Assembly (NCBI GenBank): GCA_011772275.1
Contig: WVZU01000047.1
Span: 4,510-10,518 of the forward strand
Direction of reading: 5' to 3'
DNA length: 6,009 bases
DNA from: Planctomycetales bacterium
GTDB taxonomy: Bacteria; Planctomycetota; Planctomycetia; Pirellulales; UBA7805
The position numbers and the translations under genes are program-made. The notes below the pieces were generated by a model. The model was not told the DNA's origin, searched no databases, and saw only the letters and a list, made by a program, of their open reading frames with translations. Of the stretch, positions 5,024-6,009 are shown piece by piece. The stretch's first letter is position 1; the number at the start of each line of letters is the position of its first letter.

Positions 5024-5866
5024 ATGGACGCCCTCTCCAACGCGGGTCTCAGTCAAGCGGCAAGGTTGTGGCCGCGCCACCTGGGAAGGCCTCTGCTGGC
5101 CGCCGTCTTGGCCTGTCTGGCCGCCGCCGCCCTGTTGCTGGTCACCCGTCGCCTGGCCGGCGGATTACATCAGCCGCTTACCGTTCCCGCGCTGGCCATC
5201 ACCGGGCTGCTGCTGGCCACGGTGGGCGCCCTGATTCGCCAGCGGACAAACCAAAATCTGCCGTCGGCCCCCCATCCGCGGCAGCGTCCCCGCGCGGTTC
5301 TCCTCTCCGCCATGACCACGCTGGCTATCCTGGCACTGGCGGGGGCCGTGAGCCTGCCCGATACGCCGCGGGCAGGACTGCTGGCTCTGTGGATTCCGAT
5401 CGTCGTCGGTGAGTGCGGTTGGCTGGTCCATCGACGAAGGCAGACGCGTCCCACCACGCTCGCCAATCGCCCGCAGCCATGCCGGCCACCGGCAGGCGAA
5501 GGGAAACTGCCCCAGGCCGCGGGGCAACCCGGACGGGCTGGAGAACCCCTCCCCAAGGACATCTCACAACATATTCAGCGCACCAAGACGAAGGACCAGC
5601 GGGACTCCTGTTGCGGTTGGGTCCGAGCCGACTTCCAGCCCCGGCAGCGCACCGAAACAATCCACCTGGCATTCTGCCCACCCTTCCTCGCCACACCATC
5701 GCTGGCTGTCCAGCAACTGGAAGGTCCGGATCTGCAGGTCAAAACGGCCCAAGTCCTCCCATATGGGGCTCGGCTGGAATTGCGGTTGAACCGTGCCTGC
5801 GACGAACCGGTCCAGACCACGATCGGCTTCACCGCCGTGGAAGGGCAGTCTGCAGCGACAGAGTGA
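5024..5866 (+). CDS. Uncharacterised four-helix membrane protein with soluble C-terminal domain
   Basis: The 280-residue product has a short charged N-terminus and four likely membrane segments at about 24-40, 52-71, 91-111 and 117-135. An Arg- and Pro-rich linker follows (about 137-195), then a compact C-terminal region (about 198-272). That region is rich in alternating hydrophobic residues and looks like a small beta domain: GWVRADFQPRQRT (198-210), HLAFCPPFLATPSLAVQQLEGP (split across 214-235), QVLPYGARLELRL (243-255). An even number of helices would place both ends on the same side. RTR-type positive residues after helices 1 and 4 suggest both ends are cytoplasmic. I recall similar proteins in planctomycetes, annotated as hypothetical, but cannot assign a function. 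Arg-rich linkers and CPPF suggest a scaffold or binding domain, which is speculation. ATG 5024 is chosen from AGGGA eight bases upstream. It may be co-transcribed with metK. Confidence 0.82.
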   Translation: MDALSNAGLSQAARLWPRHLGRPLLAAVLACLAAAALLLVTRRLAGGLHQPLTVPALAITGLLLATVGALIRQRTNQNLPSAPHPRQRPRAVLLSAMTTLAILALAGAVSLPDTPRAGLLALWIPIVVGECGWLVHRRRQTRPTTLANRPQPCRPPAGEGKLPQAAGQPGRAGEPLPKDISQHIQRTKTKDQRDSCCGWVRADFQPRQRTETIHLAFCPPFLATPSLAVQQLEGPDLQVKTAQVLPYGARLELRLNRACDEPVQTTIGFTAVEGQSAATE

Positions 5867-5877
5867 TCCAGCAGGGG

Positions 5878-5906
5878 CGGGATGGCGCAAGGGTGTCACC
5901 GTCCCG
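5878..5906 (+). terminator. Hairpin past the 280-aa gene, possible terminator
   Basis: CGGGATGG (5878-5885) pairs with CCGTCCCG (5899-5906) over eight base pairs, one of them a G-U wobble, around a 13-base loop. It starts 11 bases after the stop codon. No T-run follows, so if it ends transcription it does so without the usual U-tract. Confidence 0.35.
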
Positions 5907-5993
5907 AGCTGGGATGCTGTTGTGGCGTGATCCGGTCGTGCCGGGAAGGAATCGTCAAGCGTTCTGGGAGTGGAGCGATCCGGGGTGTCACGA

Positions 5994-5999
5994 TATAAT
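5994..5999 (+). promoter_or_regulatory. TATAAT -10 box of a promoter for a gene beyond the window
   Basis: A perfect TATAAT lies ten bases from the window end. No good -35 box is present at 16-18 bases; the best alternative, TGGAGC at 5971-5976, matches in only three positions. With about 130 gene-free bases before it, it probably serves a plus-strand gene to the right. Confidence 0.4.
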
Positions 6000-6009
6000 T
6001 GTGCACTGC

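Noticed and set aside
3673..5040. Long minus-strand open frame opposite metK
   Set aside because: It mirrors metK codons, a common effect in GC-rich genes, and metK itself carries all family motifs.

Overview
The window is GC-rich bacterial chromosome with five recognisable protein-coding genes and no rRNA, tRNA, CRISPR array or transposase. Its codon use, the scattered, loosely packed genes and two uncharacterised proteins that resemble families I associate with planctomycetes suggest a planctomycete, probably from the Pirellulales. That placement is an inference from memory of family patterns, not a search result.

Layout, left to right. Positions 1-330 hold no supported gene, only a strong 8-bp hairpin and a possible weak terminator. 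A 169-residue uncharacterised, probably cytosolic protein is encoded on the minus strand at 331-840 and has its own candidate promoter at 897-926. Next come trpA (1120-1917, minus) and trpB (2152-3354, minus), the alpha and beta subunits of tryptophan synthase, transcribed in the order trpB then trpA. They are separated by an unusual 234-bp gap made almost wholly of repeats: GTGG-rich low-complexity DNA, a 15-bp perfect inverted repeat, three tandem 22-bp units, and GCGTCC-rich low-complexity DNA. The roughly 300-bp space between trpB and metK is a divergent promoter region. It has a candidate trpB promoter on the minus strand and a TATAAT promoter for metK on the plus strand. metK (3655-4839, plus; GTG start with a good Shine-Dalgarno) encodes S-adenosylmethionine synthetase. 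After a 184-bp non-coding spacer, a 280-residue protein with four predicted membrane segments and a soluble C-terminal domain follows on the same strand (5024-5866). The window ends with a TATAAT promoter-like site that would serve a gene outside it.

The trp genes and metK are core biosynthesis. TrpA and TrpB form one enzyme complex that makes tryptophan from indole-3-glycerol phosphate and serine, and MetK makes the universal methyl donor from methionine and ATP. Nothing in the window links the two unknown proteins functionally to these enzymes. I found no convincing new defence system, mobile element or biosynthetic cluster. The best candidates for a second look are the repeat-filled trpB-trpA gap and the two uncharacterised proteins.
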